Shown here: one piece after another, positions 52,339 to 60,237 of the stretch
How positions within the stretch are numbered: the first letter of the stretch is position 1
How the letters are laid out: every line of letters begins with the position of its first letter
Assembly (NCBI GenBank): GCA_029253285.1
Contig: JAQWZU010000132.1
Span: 1-64,000 of the forward strand
Length of the DNA: 64,000 nt
From: Akkermansiaceae bacterium
GTDB taxonomy: Bacteria; Verrucomicrobiota; Verrucomicrobiia; Verrucomicrobiales; Akkermansiaceae
Direction of reading: 5' to 3'
Program-made: the position numbers and the translations under genes
The notes under the pieces: generated by a model
The model's input: the letters and a program-made list of their open reading frames with translations, nothing else
Told to the model about the DNA's origin: nothing
Database searches by the model: none

Positions 52339-53453
52339 TACCTTTTGGTTTCAGCTTCGTTGATGGCGTTGAAAAGCTCCCGCAGGCGTCCGAAATTTCG
52401 ACGACGATGCCGAAAGACGATCCGAGGCATCTCCGCCAGGTCGGGTTCGTTCCCTTCCTCCTGAAGAGCCTCACACTGCACGATTTCTCCAGACTTAATG
52501 ATGTCGCAAAAATCTCCGTTGAGTTTTGTAAGCGCCGCATCGGTGAGCGGGAGTTGCAAACGTACCACCAGCTTATCTCCGACATAACGATAGGAATGGT
52601 AGACTTCGTAGAAGTTCACGATTTCGGCAATCGCGACCTCAAGGTCATCAGTGACGATGAAGAGTGAGAAGTCCGACTCGGAAATCATTCCCAGGCGGTA
52701 AAGGTGTTCTTCGACAAATTGCTTCCATGATTTCCAGTAAGTTCCCCCGGGAGCGTCGAGACACACGATGGGATAAACTTGGGTCTTCCCGGTCTGGATC
52801 AAGGTGAGTGCTTCGAAAACCTCATCCATCGTCCCCACCCCTCCTGGCATTCCCACTGCAGCATCCGCCTCCTTCACGAAGGCAAGCTTTCGGGTGAAGA
52901 AGTAGTTGAACTCGATTAGTTTAGGGTCGCCGGCAATGAACTCATTGGCGGAAGCTTCGAAAGGAAGTGTGATATTTAGTCCGAAGCTATCCTCGCGTGT
53001 GGCTCCTTCGTTACCGGCCGCCATGATCCCCGGTCCGGCTCCGGTGATTGTCATGAATCCTTCGTCCCGCATGCGACGCGAGAATTTCACTGCAGTCTGG
53101 TATTCTTTTTCCTCGGGAGCAGTTCGAGCAGAGCCAAATAGAGCGACCTTCCTCCGACCCCGGAACGGCTGAAAAACCTCACTAGCGACACGCATTTCCT
53201 TGAGCGCGCGGTTAGCCATCTTGAAGTCCCCGTGATTCGTCGTCCCCCTGGCCATCCCCACCGCCGTGGTCATCATCTCTGCCAGGAGGCAGGGGTCCGA
53301 GACTCCGCTCACACTCTGGGCCAACTTCATAATGCGATCATCAACGGCTTTCTCTCCAGTCGTCCCCACAAAATCACATTGAATATCGGGCACCATTCCC
53401 GCAGTGAAATCCCGATGCAGTGGAGGTTTGTTTCTCTGTCTTTTCTTCGACAT
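52338..53453 (-). CDS. LOG family protein (nucleotide 5'-monophosphate nucleosidase-like)
   Basis: A 371-residue cytoplasmic protein with a central Rossmann-like LOG domain. It contains GSARTAPEE near residue 110, TGAGPGIMAAGNEGA near 138, and the diagnostic MPGGVGTMDEVFE near 204. LOG proteins release ribose 5-phosphate from nucleotides; plant homologues activate cytokinin. The extra N- and C-terminal arms recall the longer bacterial PpnN type. The ATG at 53453 is supported by a promoter-like pair ending six bases before it. Confidence 0.88.
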   Translation of the reverse strand: MSKKRQRNKPPLHRDFTAGMVPDIQCDFVGTTGEKAVDDRIMKLAQSVSGVSDPCLLAEMMTTAVGMARGTTNHGDFKMANRALKEMRVASEVFQPFRGRRKVALFGSARTAPEEKEYQTAVKFSRRMRDEGFMTITGAGPGIMAAGNEGATREDSFGLNITLPFEASANEFIAGDPKLIEFNYFFTRKLAFVKEADAAVGMPGGVGTMDEVFEALTLIQTGKTQVYPIVCLDAPGGTYWKSWKQFVEEHLYRLGMISESDFSLFIVTDDLEVAIAEIVNFYEVYHSYRYVGDKLVVRLQLPLTDAALTKLNGDFCDIIKSGEIVQCEALQEEGNEPDLAEMPRIVFRHRRRNFGRLRELFNAINEAETKR

Positions 53454-53459
53454 GCAGAT

Positions 53460-53488
53460 AATTTGTCCCCAAACAGGCCCGCTGACAA
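53460..53488 (-). promoter_or_regulatory. candidate promoter of the LOG-family gene, leaderless geometry
   Basis: On the minus strand, TTGTCA (53488-53483), 17 bases, CAAATT (53465-53460), six bases, ATG at 53453. Confidence 0.38.
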
Positions 53489-53498
53489 ACCTCCACTC

Positions 53499-53526
53499 TT
53501 GAAATTCCCATAAAACCGTCAAGACT
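53499..53526 (+). promoter_or_regulatory. candidate DAHP synthase promoter, leaderless geometry
   Basis: TTGAAA (53499-53504), 16 bases, AAGACT (53521-53526), six bases, GTG at 53533. The -35 matches five bases and the -10 three. Confidence 0.35.
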
Positions 53527-53532
53527 TCGCCC

Positions 53533-54588
53533 GTGGCCCAGACCAATACCGACGACCTGCGCATCGCAGGAATCAATCCGCTCATCTCACCGGCGGTCCT
53601 TTCCTACTACCTTCCAACGACCGAAAAAGCGGCAATCGTCGTCGATCAGGCACGCAAGGAAGCGGAAGCAATCCTCTCCGGAGAGGATGACCGGATCCTC
53701 GTGGTGATTGGTCCTTGCTCGATCCATGATCCTTCTGCGGCGCTGGAATATGCCGAGCGTCTGAAATCGTCTATCGACCGCTACAAGGACGACCTACAGA
53801 TTATCATGCGGGTCTATTTTGAAAAACCCCGCACCACAGTAGGATGGAAAGGTCTCATCAATGATCCGCATCTCGATGGTTCCTTCGACATCAATCGCGG
53901 CCTTCGTTTCGCTCGTGAACTCCTCCTTCAACTCGCCGAAATGGGCATTCCCGCCGGAACCGAGTTTCTTGACGCAATCTCACCACAATATGTCGCTGAC
54001 CTGATCGCCTGGGGTGCGATTGGAGCCCGAACCACGGAGTCACAGGTTCACCGTGAACTGGCTTCCGGACTCTCCATGCCAGTTGGTTTCAAAAACGGCA
54101 CCGGCGGTTCCATTCAAATTGCCCTCGATGCCATTGGTGCCGCAGAGCAGCCACACAATTTCCTTTCCGTGACCAAACAAGGCGTTTCCGCCATCGTCAC
54201 CACAGCTGGAAATAAAGCCTGCCACCTTATCCTTCGCGGAGGAAAAAGCGGCCCGAATTACTCGCGTGAAGCGATCGAGGAAGTCACAGCCCAACTCAAG
54301 GCATCCGGGCTTCCCGAGCAGGTCATGGTCGATTGTTCTCACGGTAATTCGAACAAGGACTACCGCAACCAGCCCAAAGTCGTCGCGGATCTCTGTGAAC
54401 AAATGGCCAAGGGGGCCAAAGATATTGCCTCGGTGATGATCGAATCCAATCTTGTCGAAGGAAATCAAAAGATCTCTGACAACATGACCTATGGCCAGTC
54501 GGTTACTGACGCTTGCATCAATTGGCAGACCACCGAGGAAGTCCTCGAATCGCTCTCCGCCGCCGTTCAAGCCCGCCGCAAGGCTTAG
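53533..54588 (+). CDS. 3-deoxy-7-phosphoheptulonate synthase, class I
   Basis: A 351-residue AroF/AroG/AroH-type enzyme that condenses phosphoenolpyruvate and erythrose 4-phosphate, the first step of aromatic amino-acid synthesis. Features: IGPCSIHDP near residue 60 (metal cysteine), EKPRTTVGWKGLINDPHLDG near 98, GARTTESQVHRELASG near 160, and DCSHGNSNKDY near 265. The start is GTG at 53533. The N-terminal region needed for feedback inhibition in the enteric enzymes is present, but the effector is not predictable. The last four bases overlap the convergent HAD gene. Confidence 0.95.
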   Translation: MAQTNTDDLRIAGINPLISPAVLSYYLPTTEKAAIVVDQARKEAEAILSGEDDRILVVIGPCSIHDPSAALEYAERLKSSIDRYKDDLQIIMRVYFEKPRTTVGWKGLINDPHLDGSFDINRGLRFARELLLQLAEMGIPAGTEFLDAISPQYVADLIAWGAIGARTTESQVHRELASGLSMPVGFKNGTGGSIQIALDAIGAAEQPHNFLSVTKQGVSAIVTTAGNKACHLILRGGKSGPNYSREAIEEVTAQLKASGLPEQVMVDCSHGNSNKDYRNQPKVVADLCEQMAKGAKDIASVMIESNLVEGNQKISDNMTYGQSVTDACINWQTTEEVLESLSAAVQARRKA

Positions 54589-55193
54589 TCGAGGTGAAGA
54601 TGCGTCGGCACTACGACCACTTCCATTCCCGCGGCACGAGCCGCGGCGATTCCAGCGCGACCGTCTTCGAAGACGACGCAGTCTTCGGGGGCGACGCCAA
54701 GGCGTGAGGCGGTTTCGAGGAAGATGTCCGGGGACGGCTTCCCATTTTCTACTTCGTCACTGGAAACGACTTCGTCGAACCAATCGGAAATCCCAACTGA
54801 TTGCAGGGTCTTTTCCACAACAACCCGGCTTCCTCCACTGGCAACGGCCATGGGGATTTTGCCACGATTCTCCCGGGCAAACGATGCGACTTCTTCAAGA
54901 AGCTCAACAGTATTAAGAACCTCCAAATAGTGCCTCTTCTTCGAGAGTGCCACGGCGTCGGGGTCAAGATGAAGCCCTTTCTCCCCATTGATGATCTCAA
55001 CAATATCTCGGGTTGGTCGCCCGCCCATAGCGTAAAAAATATCTTCTGGAAATACGCCGGGTTCTCCCTGGTCAGCCAGAGCTTGGGACCAGGCTTTGAA
55101 GTGTGCGGGCATCGAGTCAACCAAGGTTCCATCCAGGTCAAAAATGAGGGCTTTGTATCCGGGAGATGGCAGGTTCAGCTCGATATCACTCAT
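54585..55193 (-). CDS. HAD-superfamily phosphatase, beta-phosphoglucomutase-like
   Basis: A 202-residue hydrolase with the HAD motifs in order: FDLDGTLVDS (residues 18-27, nucleophilic Asp), VASGGSR (near 117), and EDGRAGIAAARAAGM (near 175), with a helical cap between the first two. Sequence is closest to the YqaB/GPH/beta-PGM group that acts on sugar phosphates; the substrate is unknown. It precedes no gene on its strand within the window, and converges on the DAHP synthase gene. Confidence 0.9.
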   Translation of the reverse strand: MSDIELNLPSPGYKALIFDLDGTLVDSMPAHFKAWSQALADQGEPGVFPEDIFYAMGGRPTRDIVEIINGEKGLHLDPDAVALSKKRHYLEVLNTVELLEEVASFARENRGKIPMAVASGGSRVVVEKTLQSVGISDWFDEVVSSDEVENGKPSPDIFLETASRLGVAPEDCVVFEDGRAGIAAARAAGMEVVVVPTHLHLD

Positions 55194-55265
55194 ATGAGGG
55201 CGCGGAGATGAAGCAAAGTCTATCTGGTGACAAGCAGGAAACCAAAGTCAGAGGAAACAATTTCC

Positions 55266-56657
55266 TCACAAGGAGACTGAAGTCGACTCATATGTTCCCG
55301 AAGCGATAGTTTTCGCCTCGGGAGAGTTATTCACAAAGCTCACTTCACCTTTGATAACGACCCCTGATTCAAAGCTCATTGGTCCCTTCACGGAGATCTT
55401 TTTAGCATCAACCAATGACGGAGTGCCAAGCGACGCTAATCCGTCCACTAGTTTGTATTCACCGGAAAGATCAATTACTGGAGGCACTCCGTTTCGAGAA
55501 TTTTCCAAGCGAACCCGCCCATCTTCACTGACTTCATAAGCATCCGAACGCAGGGCGAATAAATCACCAGTCGTCTTTACTGGCGCGAAGCGAGATCGCG
55601 GGACGTTCACGGCAGCGGCGCCTTCGAAGCACTCAATGGCCGAGCCCATGGCTTGCTCCAATTGATAAACTGGAGTGGATTTGGAGTCACGGGGGTCAAC
55701 GGTCTTCTTGTTGACGATCACGGGAAGAGGAAGAACGCCTTCCGAGGCACCCATGACGCTCTTCAAGGTTTCAAGATTGACCCAAATATTATTGGTGTTG
55801 AAATACTGATGCTTGTTGACGTTCTGAAAGTCTTCGAGATCTTCGTCAGGACATTGGGCAACCTCACGCAAGACAAGACGTCCATCCGCTGTTCTCGTCG
55901 CCAAGTGCCCTCCTTTACGATCCGCATCGGTGCGACGGGTCACCTCCATGAGGAAGGGTGTATTGCTTTTTGAAAAATGCGAAAGAAGCGTCGCATCCAA
56001 CACTGCACCTAAATTATCGCTGTTGGAAATAAAGGCGTATTTGACGCCATCGGCGAGAAGTTTGTCCAGCCAACCACTTCCTACCAAACTTGGGTAAACA
56101 TCGGCATGACCTGGCGGGCACCATTCCAAGTCGGTGTTTGCGGAAAAGCTCACGGGCGAAAGGTCATCCTGACGAAGTTTGGGGACCCAATTTTGCATCA
56201 ATTCCAACTGGGCAGGGTCGCCGATCTCGGGAACACTGGCAGCGAGATATTCCCGGGTATCCCGACTACTCGCCTGGCTATTCATGAGAAGAAAGCGAAC
56301 ATTAGATCCCGTCTCTTTTCGAAGGGAGAGAATCTGACGGGACATCAGATCCAGAAAGGCGACTCCGGGACGAACTTCGAGAAGGCTTTTCACCTTCTCC
56401 AATCCCATTCCTGTTCCAAGTCCTCCATTAAGTTTGATGACGACGGTCTGAGCCAATAGCGCAGGATCCATGGAGGTCTGCCTCCTCAGTTCCTTATAGT
56501 CTGTGACTCCTGCAGCCTGAACGATTTCCGTCTCACTGAGCTCCCCTTTCCCACCCTTCTCAACAAGAGACCTAGCTCGCTCAAAGGCTTTGATGGCGGA
56601 TTCCATCACCCCTTTTTCCTGCATCTTGGATCTCATTGCCTCAGAGGTATCGCTCAT
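55266..56657 (-). CDS. UTP-glucose-1-phosphate uridylyltransferase, eukaryotic UGP type
   Basis: A 463-residue UDP-glucose pyrophosphorylase of the UDPGP family found in eukaryotes and some bacteria, unlike the common 300-residue GalU. The nucleotide-binding KLNGGLGTGMGLEKVKSL is near residue 72, and LLMNSQASS, ISNSDNLGA and NTNNIWVNLE follow. A C-terminal left-handed beta-helix region (about 400-463) is consistent with the family. UDP-glucose feeds glycan and LPS synthesis. It diverges from rpoN with a 150-base intergenic region. Confidence 0.93.
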   Translation of the reverse strand: MSDTSEAMRSKMQEKGVMESAIKAFERARSLVEKGGKGELSETEIVQAAGVTDYKELRRQTSMDPALLAQTVVIKLNGGLGTGMGLEKVKSLLEVRPGVAFLDLMSRQILSLRKETGSNVRFLLMNSQASSRDTREYLAASVPEIGDPAQLELMQNWVPKLRQDDLSPVSFSANTDLEWCPPGHADVYPSLVGSGWLDKLLADGVKYAFISNSDNLGAVLDATLLSHFSKSNTPFLMEVTRRTDADRKGGHLATRTADGRLVLREVAQCPDEDLEDFQNVNKHQYFNTNNIWVNLETLKSVMGASEGVLPLPVIVNKKTVDPRDSKSTPVYQLEQAMGSAIECFEGAAAVNVPRSRFAPVKTTGDLFALRSDAYEVSEDGRVRLENSRNGVPPVIDLSGEYKLVDGLASLGTPSLVDAKKISVKGPMSFESGVVIKGEVSFVNNSPEAKTIASGTYESTSVSL

Positions 56658-56718
56658 AAGGGCTTTGGTAGCAATGAAAGTGCCGGAAAAACAACCAATT
56701 CGGGTAATTATTCCACCA

Positions 56719-56733
56719 ATGAATCAAATTCAT
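56719..56733. repeat. inverted repeat upstream of rpoN
   Basis: ATGAAT, CAA, ATTCAT: a perfect 6-bp dyad with a three-base spacer, ending eight bases before the sigma-54 promoter. Its position would suit an operator, but one small dyad could be chance. Confidence 0.3.
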
Positions 56734-56741
56734 GGGTTGAG

Positions 56742-56757
56742 TGGCACGTTTTGTGCT
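56742..56757 (+). promoter_or_regulatory. sigma-54 (-24/-12) promoter of rpoN
   Basis: TGGCACGTTTTGTGCT matches the sigma-54 consensus TGGCACG-N4-TTGCW at all positions but one (G for the first T of TTGC). The invariant GG and GC are exactly ten bases apart. Transcription would begin near 56768, 40 bases before the rpoN start. Confidence 0.72.
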
Positions 56758-56807
56758 TATAGAATGTTTACATTCGTTGGGGGTGGGACTACCAGTTCTC
56801 CACACCG

Positions 56808-58214
56808 ATGGCCGAAGTCTCCCTGCACCAATCGCTTTCCCAGCAGCAGACCTTGGCGCCACAAATGCGTCAAAGTCTGGAGATTCTCCAGGCAAACACC
56901 CTTGAGCTGAGTCAACTTCTCAATCAGGCCATGGTGCTCAACCCTGTCTTGGAAGACGTGACCGAAAACGAGTCTTTCGATGAAATCGTCGAGAGCGAGC
57001 GCGAGAGTGAAGATGACTTCGATGACTGGCATGAAACCTATCAAGACGACCTTCGTGAGCTTTCAATAATGGAGCGCAGGAACAAGGGCGTGGATCATGA
57101 CGCCGCTGAACGTCGTGAGCACTTCTACAATTCCATCGTCGCTCCGCTGACTCTGCAGGAACACTTGATGGAGCAGATTGGCGAAAGCGGAGTGCCTTTG
57201 AAGATCCGCTCAGACGCAGAGATCGTCGTGGGGAATCTTACCGATCACGGATACCTTGATGGCAATCTGGAAGATCTTGCCGGCAAACTTCAAATCCCCT
57301 TCGACCGCCTGGAAGACGGATTAGCCCTAGTGCAATCGCTCGACCCTCCCGGGGTGGGTGCTAGAGACCTCCGCGAGTGCCTGCTTCTCCAACTGGATCA
57401 CCTTGGTTTGGGGAATGGCCTCGAAGCCGAGATCGTCGATGAGCATCTCGATGAGTTAGCTCGAAACCACTTCCCGCAAATTGCAAAAGCTCTTCATCTC
57501 CCGCTTGAGAGAATTGCCGAAGTAGTAGAACACATTCGTGCTCTTGATCCATCACCTGGCTCCCGTTTTATCGCCGGAGGAAATCCCTACATCCAACCGG
57601 ATATCGTCATTTCCGAGCTAGGATTTGGAGAATACCAGGCCTCTCTCACCGGAAGTTATCTTCCCCGTCTTCGTATTAATGACGAATACAAGGACCTCCT
57701 TGCCAACACCGCAGGAGATCGCAAGACCAGAAATTACCTCCGCGATAATATTCGTGATGGACGAGTGATCATCAAGGCCATCGATCAGCGGCAGGAAACA
57801 ATCCTGGCCATCGCTCGTGAAATCATCGATCGCCAGTCTCCCTTCCTCGAGCATGGCTCACGTCATCTCAAGCCGATGACCATGAATGACATTGCCGAAA
57901 AGATTGGCGTTCACCCCACAACAGTCTCACGGGCTGTTGCAGGCAAGTACATCGACACTCCGCACGGACTCATGGAGATGCGCAAGTTTTTCGCCACTGG
58001 CTATCACACCAGTGACGGCAAAGATGTTTCCAACGAGGGCGTTCGGGAGACCTTGCAGTCCTTGGTTTCAAACGAGGACAGTGCGAAGCCGCTTTCAGAT
58101 TCCAAGTTGGAAAAACTCCTCAAGGAACAAGGTATCGACGTGGCGCGGCGAACTGTCGCCAAATACCGGGAGCAGCTCGGGATACTCCCCTCACACTTGC
58201 GCAAGAAATACTAG
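56808..58214 (+). CDS. rpoN: RNA polymerase sigma-54 factor
   Basis: A 468-residue alternative sigma factor whose promoters need an AAA+ activator. Region I is Gln/Leu-rich (residues 1-45, with MRQSLEILQANTLELSQLL), region II is an acidic linker (about 48-75), and region III has the core-binding domain, the helix-turn-helix (NDIAEKIGVHPTTVSRAV near 365) and the RpoN box ARRTVAKYRE near 447. It lies behind its own sigma-54-like promoter and 31 bases before the Mrp/ApbC gene. No enhancer-binding activator gene is in the window. Confidence 0.97.
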   Translation: MAEVSLHQSLSQQQTLAPQMRQSLEILQANTLELSQLLNQAMVLNPVLEDVTENESFDEIVESERESEDDFDDWHETYQDDLRELSIMERRNKGVDHDAAERREHFYNSIVAPLTLQEHLMEQIGESGVPLKIRSDAEIVVGNLTDHGYLDGNLEDLAGKLQIPFDRLEDGLALVQSLDPPGVGARDLRECLLLQLDHLGLGNGLEAEIVDEHLDELARNHFPQIAKALHLPLERIAEVVEHIRALDPSPGSRFIAGGNPYIQPDIVISELGFGEYQASLTGSYLPRLRINDEYKDLLANTAGDRKTRNYLRDNIRDGRVIIKAIDQRQETILAIAREIIDRQSPFLEHGSRHLKPMTMNDIAEKIGVHPTTVSRAVAGKYIDTPHGLMEMRKFFATGYHTSDGKDVSNEGVRETLQSLVSNEDSAKPLSDSKLEKLLKEQGIDVARRTVAKYREQLGILPSHLRKKY

Positions 58215-58245
58215 CCCGACGCAAAAGTCCGGTTAAAGTCTGCTC

Positions 58246-59301
58246 ATGACCAACGACTCGCTTCGCGACGCTCTTTCCCAGGTGAAGTATCCTGGCTTCT
58301 CACGGGACATTATTTCTTTCGGCCTCGTCAAATCCACTGAGGTTGCCGACGGCATCGCCATGGTGGAGCTTCAGGTGCAAACGCGTGACCCAAAAATCCC
58401 GCAAACTATTTTCCAGGACTGCCATCACGCCCTCGACCCCATCTTTGGAGGGTCAGAAAAGGTGAAGATCGAAATCGACGTTCAAGATCCTCCGGGAGCG
58501 CCAGGGGCGGTCGCAGGATCTCCCGAGAGCGCCTCCATTCCGGGAGTGAAGCGCATTATTGCAGTCGGTTCGGGGAAAGGTGGAGTGGGCAAGTCAACGG
58601 TTTCCAGTAACCTCGCCATCGCGCTTTCGAAACAAGGCCTCAAGGTCGGTCTTTGTGACTGCGATCTTTATGGTCCTTCCGTTCCCCTGATGCTCGGCGT
58701 CCCGCACCATCAGCCAAATGCCGACTCTGAAGATCGTATTATTCCCATCGAAGCTCATGGTTTGAAATTAATGTCCATGGGCTTCCTTCTGAGCGACAAT
58801 TCACCCGTAATTGTCCGCGGTCCTCTTGCCAACCGATACACGCAGCAATTCCTGAAACAAGTGGCTTGGGGCGAACTCGACGTCCTCATCCTGGACCTTC
58901 CGCCTGGCACCGGTGATATTCAACTGACCATTGTGCAAACCGTTTCCCTCGATGGGGCTGTCATCGTGACGACGCCGCAAGAAGTCGCCATGATTGATGC
59001 CCGAAAAGCCGTCTCGATGTTCGCCAAGGTCAACGTTCCCATTCTCGGGCTTATTGAAAACATGTCGTATTTTGAATGCAAACAAGGCGAGCGATACCAC
59101 CTCTTCGGAAAGGGTGGCGCGCAAAAAGAATGTGACCGCTTAAAGGTTCCTCTTCTGGGGCAAATACCTCTTGAAGCAGTAATCGGAGAACGCTGCGATG
59201 GCGGTGAACCGGTCGCTCTTCTCAGTCCCTCGGATTCGAAAATCTCAGCAGCTTTCCATACCTCAGCTCAGGCGCTCTTGGATCACGTTTCAGGAAAGTA
59301 A
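58246..59301 (+). CDS. apbC: Mrp/ApbC family iron-sulfur cluster carrier ATPase
   Basis: A 351-residue P-loop ATPase that carries iron-sulfur clusters to target proteins. An N-terminal MIP18/DUF59-like domain (residues 1-85) is followed by the deviant Walker A GSGKGGVGKSTVSSN at about residues 107-121, and by DLPPGTGDIQLT and TPQEVAMIDARKAV. The usual C-terminal CxxC is not evident: the segment reads ENMSYFECKQGERYHLFGKGG, with one cysteine. It lies 31 bases after rpoN and may be co-transcribed with it. Gene symbol by family. Confidence 0.92.
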   Translation: MTNDSLRDALSQVKYPGFSRDIISFGLVKSTEVADGIAMVELQVQTRDPKIPQTIFQDCHHALDPIFGGSEKVKIEIDVQDPPGAPGAVAGSPESASIPGVKRIIAVGSGKGGVGKSTVSSNLAIALSKQGLKVGLCDCDLYGPSVPLMLGVPHHQPNADSEDRIIPIEAHGLKLMSMGFLLSDNSPVIVRGPLANRYTQQFLKQVAWGELDVLILDLPPGTGDIQLTIVQTVSLDGAVIVTTPQEVAMIDARKAVSMFAKVNVPILGLIENMSYFECKQGERYHLFGKGGAQKECDRLKVPLLGQIPLEAVIGERCDGGEPVALLSPSDSKISAAFHTSAQALLDHVSGK

Positions 59302-60237
59302 TTAAACGGGGACCGCCGTCTCCTCAATGATCTCGCGCACGACGGCTTCGCCTGACCGCCCGGAATAAACGGCATCGCTTTCCAGCACCAGGCGATGTCC
59401 GATTACGTCTGGGGCGAGGTCTTGAATCGTTTCGGGCACAAGAAACTCACGCCCTTCAAACAAGGTCATCGCCTGTGCAACGCGAAGAAGATTGAGTGAG
59501 GCCCTTGGACTTGCGGCCAGTTTCACCCCCTGTCGATTCCGGGTGGCAGCGACCAACCTCACAACATACTCTTGAAGTTGCTCGGTCACTCCGACCTGAC
59601 GGGCAGCGGTTCTGACTTTGAGGATCTCTTCCATTGTCGCCACGGGCTTGACTCTTTCCAGGGGATGCTTTTGTTCCTGAGCTTGTAAAATTCCCATTTC
59701 TTCAACGATGGAGACATAGCCCAGAGAGCACTTGAGTGCGAAGCGGTCCATCTGGGCTTCGGGTAATGGATATGTGCCGCGGAGCTCTACGGGATTCTGG
59801 GTTGCGATCACAAAAAACAAATCCCCGAGATCATGCCGATTCCCTTCAATACTCACCTGCCCCTCCGCCATTGCCTCTAAAAGGGCGCTTTGGGTCCGTG
59901 GTGACGCCCGATTAACTTCATCGGCAAGAAGGATATTGCTAAAGATGGGACCGTGGTGAAATTCAAAAGCCGAGCGTTGGGAATCGAGAATACTTACCCC
60001 GAGAATATCAGAGGGAAGCAGATCGGGGGTGAACTGAATTCGCTGAAATTCACCCTCACCAATCGACGCGGCAATCGCTTTTGCTAGAGTCGTTTTTCCA
60101 GTGCCAGGAAAATCCTCTAGCAAGACATGACCTCCTGCCACCATGGTTGAAAGGACACGGCGGACGACCTTTTCCTGTCCCAACATGACGCTCCTAACCG
60201 AGCCTTCTAACCGGGAAACGATTTCCTGAACAGGCAT
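59302..60237 (-). CDS. MoxR family AAA+ ATPase
   Basis: A 311-residue AAA+ chaperone-like ATPase. Walker A GTGKTTLAKA is near residue 45, Walker B with LLADEVNRASPRTQSALLEAM near 105, and FVIATQNPVELRGTYPLPEAQ near 143. MoxR proteins usually assist assembly of metal-binding or von Willebrand-domain partners. The partner gene here (upstream, overlapping by one base via ATGA) is the large secreted repeat protein. I chose the ATG at 60237; a GTG one codon earlier is possible. DUF58 and transglutaminase genes that often follow moxR are not present. Confidence 0.93.
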   Translation of the reverse strand: MPVQEIVSRLEGSVRSVMLGQEKVVRRVLSTMVAGGHVLLEDFPGTGKTTLAKAIAASIGEGEFQRIQFTPDLLPSDILGVSILDSQRSAFEFHHGPIFSNILLADEVNRASPRTQSALLEAMAEGQVSIEGNRHDLGDLFFVIATQNPVELRGTYPLPEAQMDRFALKCSLGYVSIVEEMGILQAQEQKHPLERVKPVATMEEILKVRTAARQVGVTEQLQEYVVRLVAATRNRQGVKLAASPRASLNLLRVAQAMTLFEGREFLVPETIQDLAPDVIGHRLVLESDAVYSGRSGEAVVREIIEETAVPV

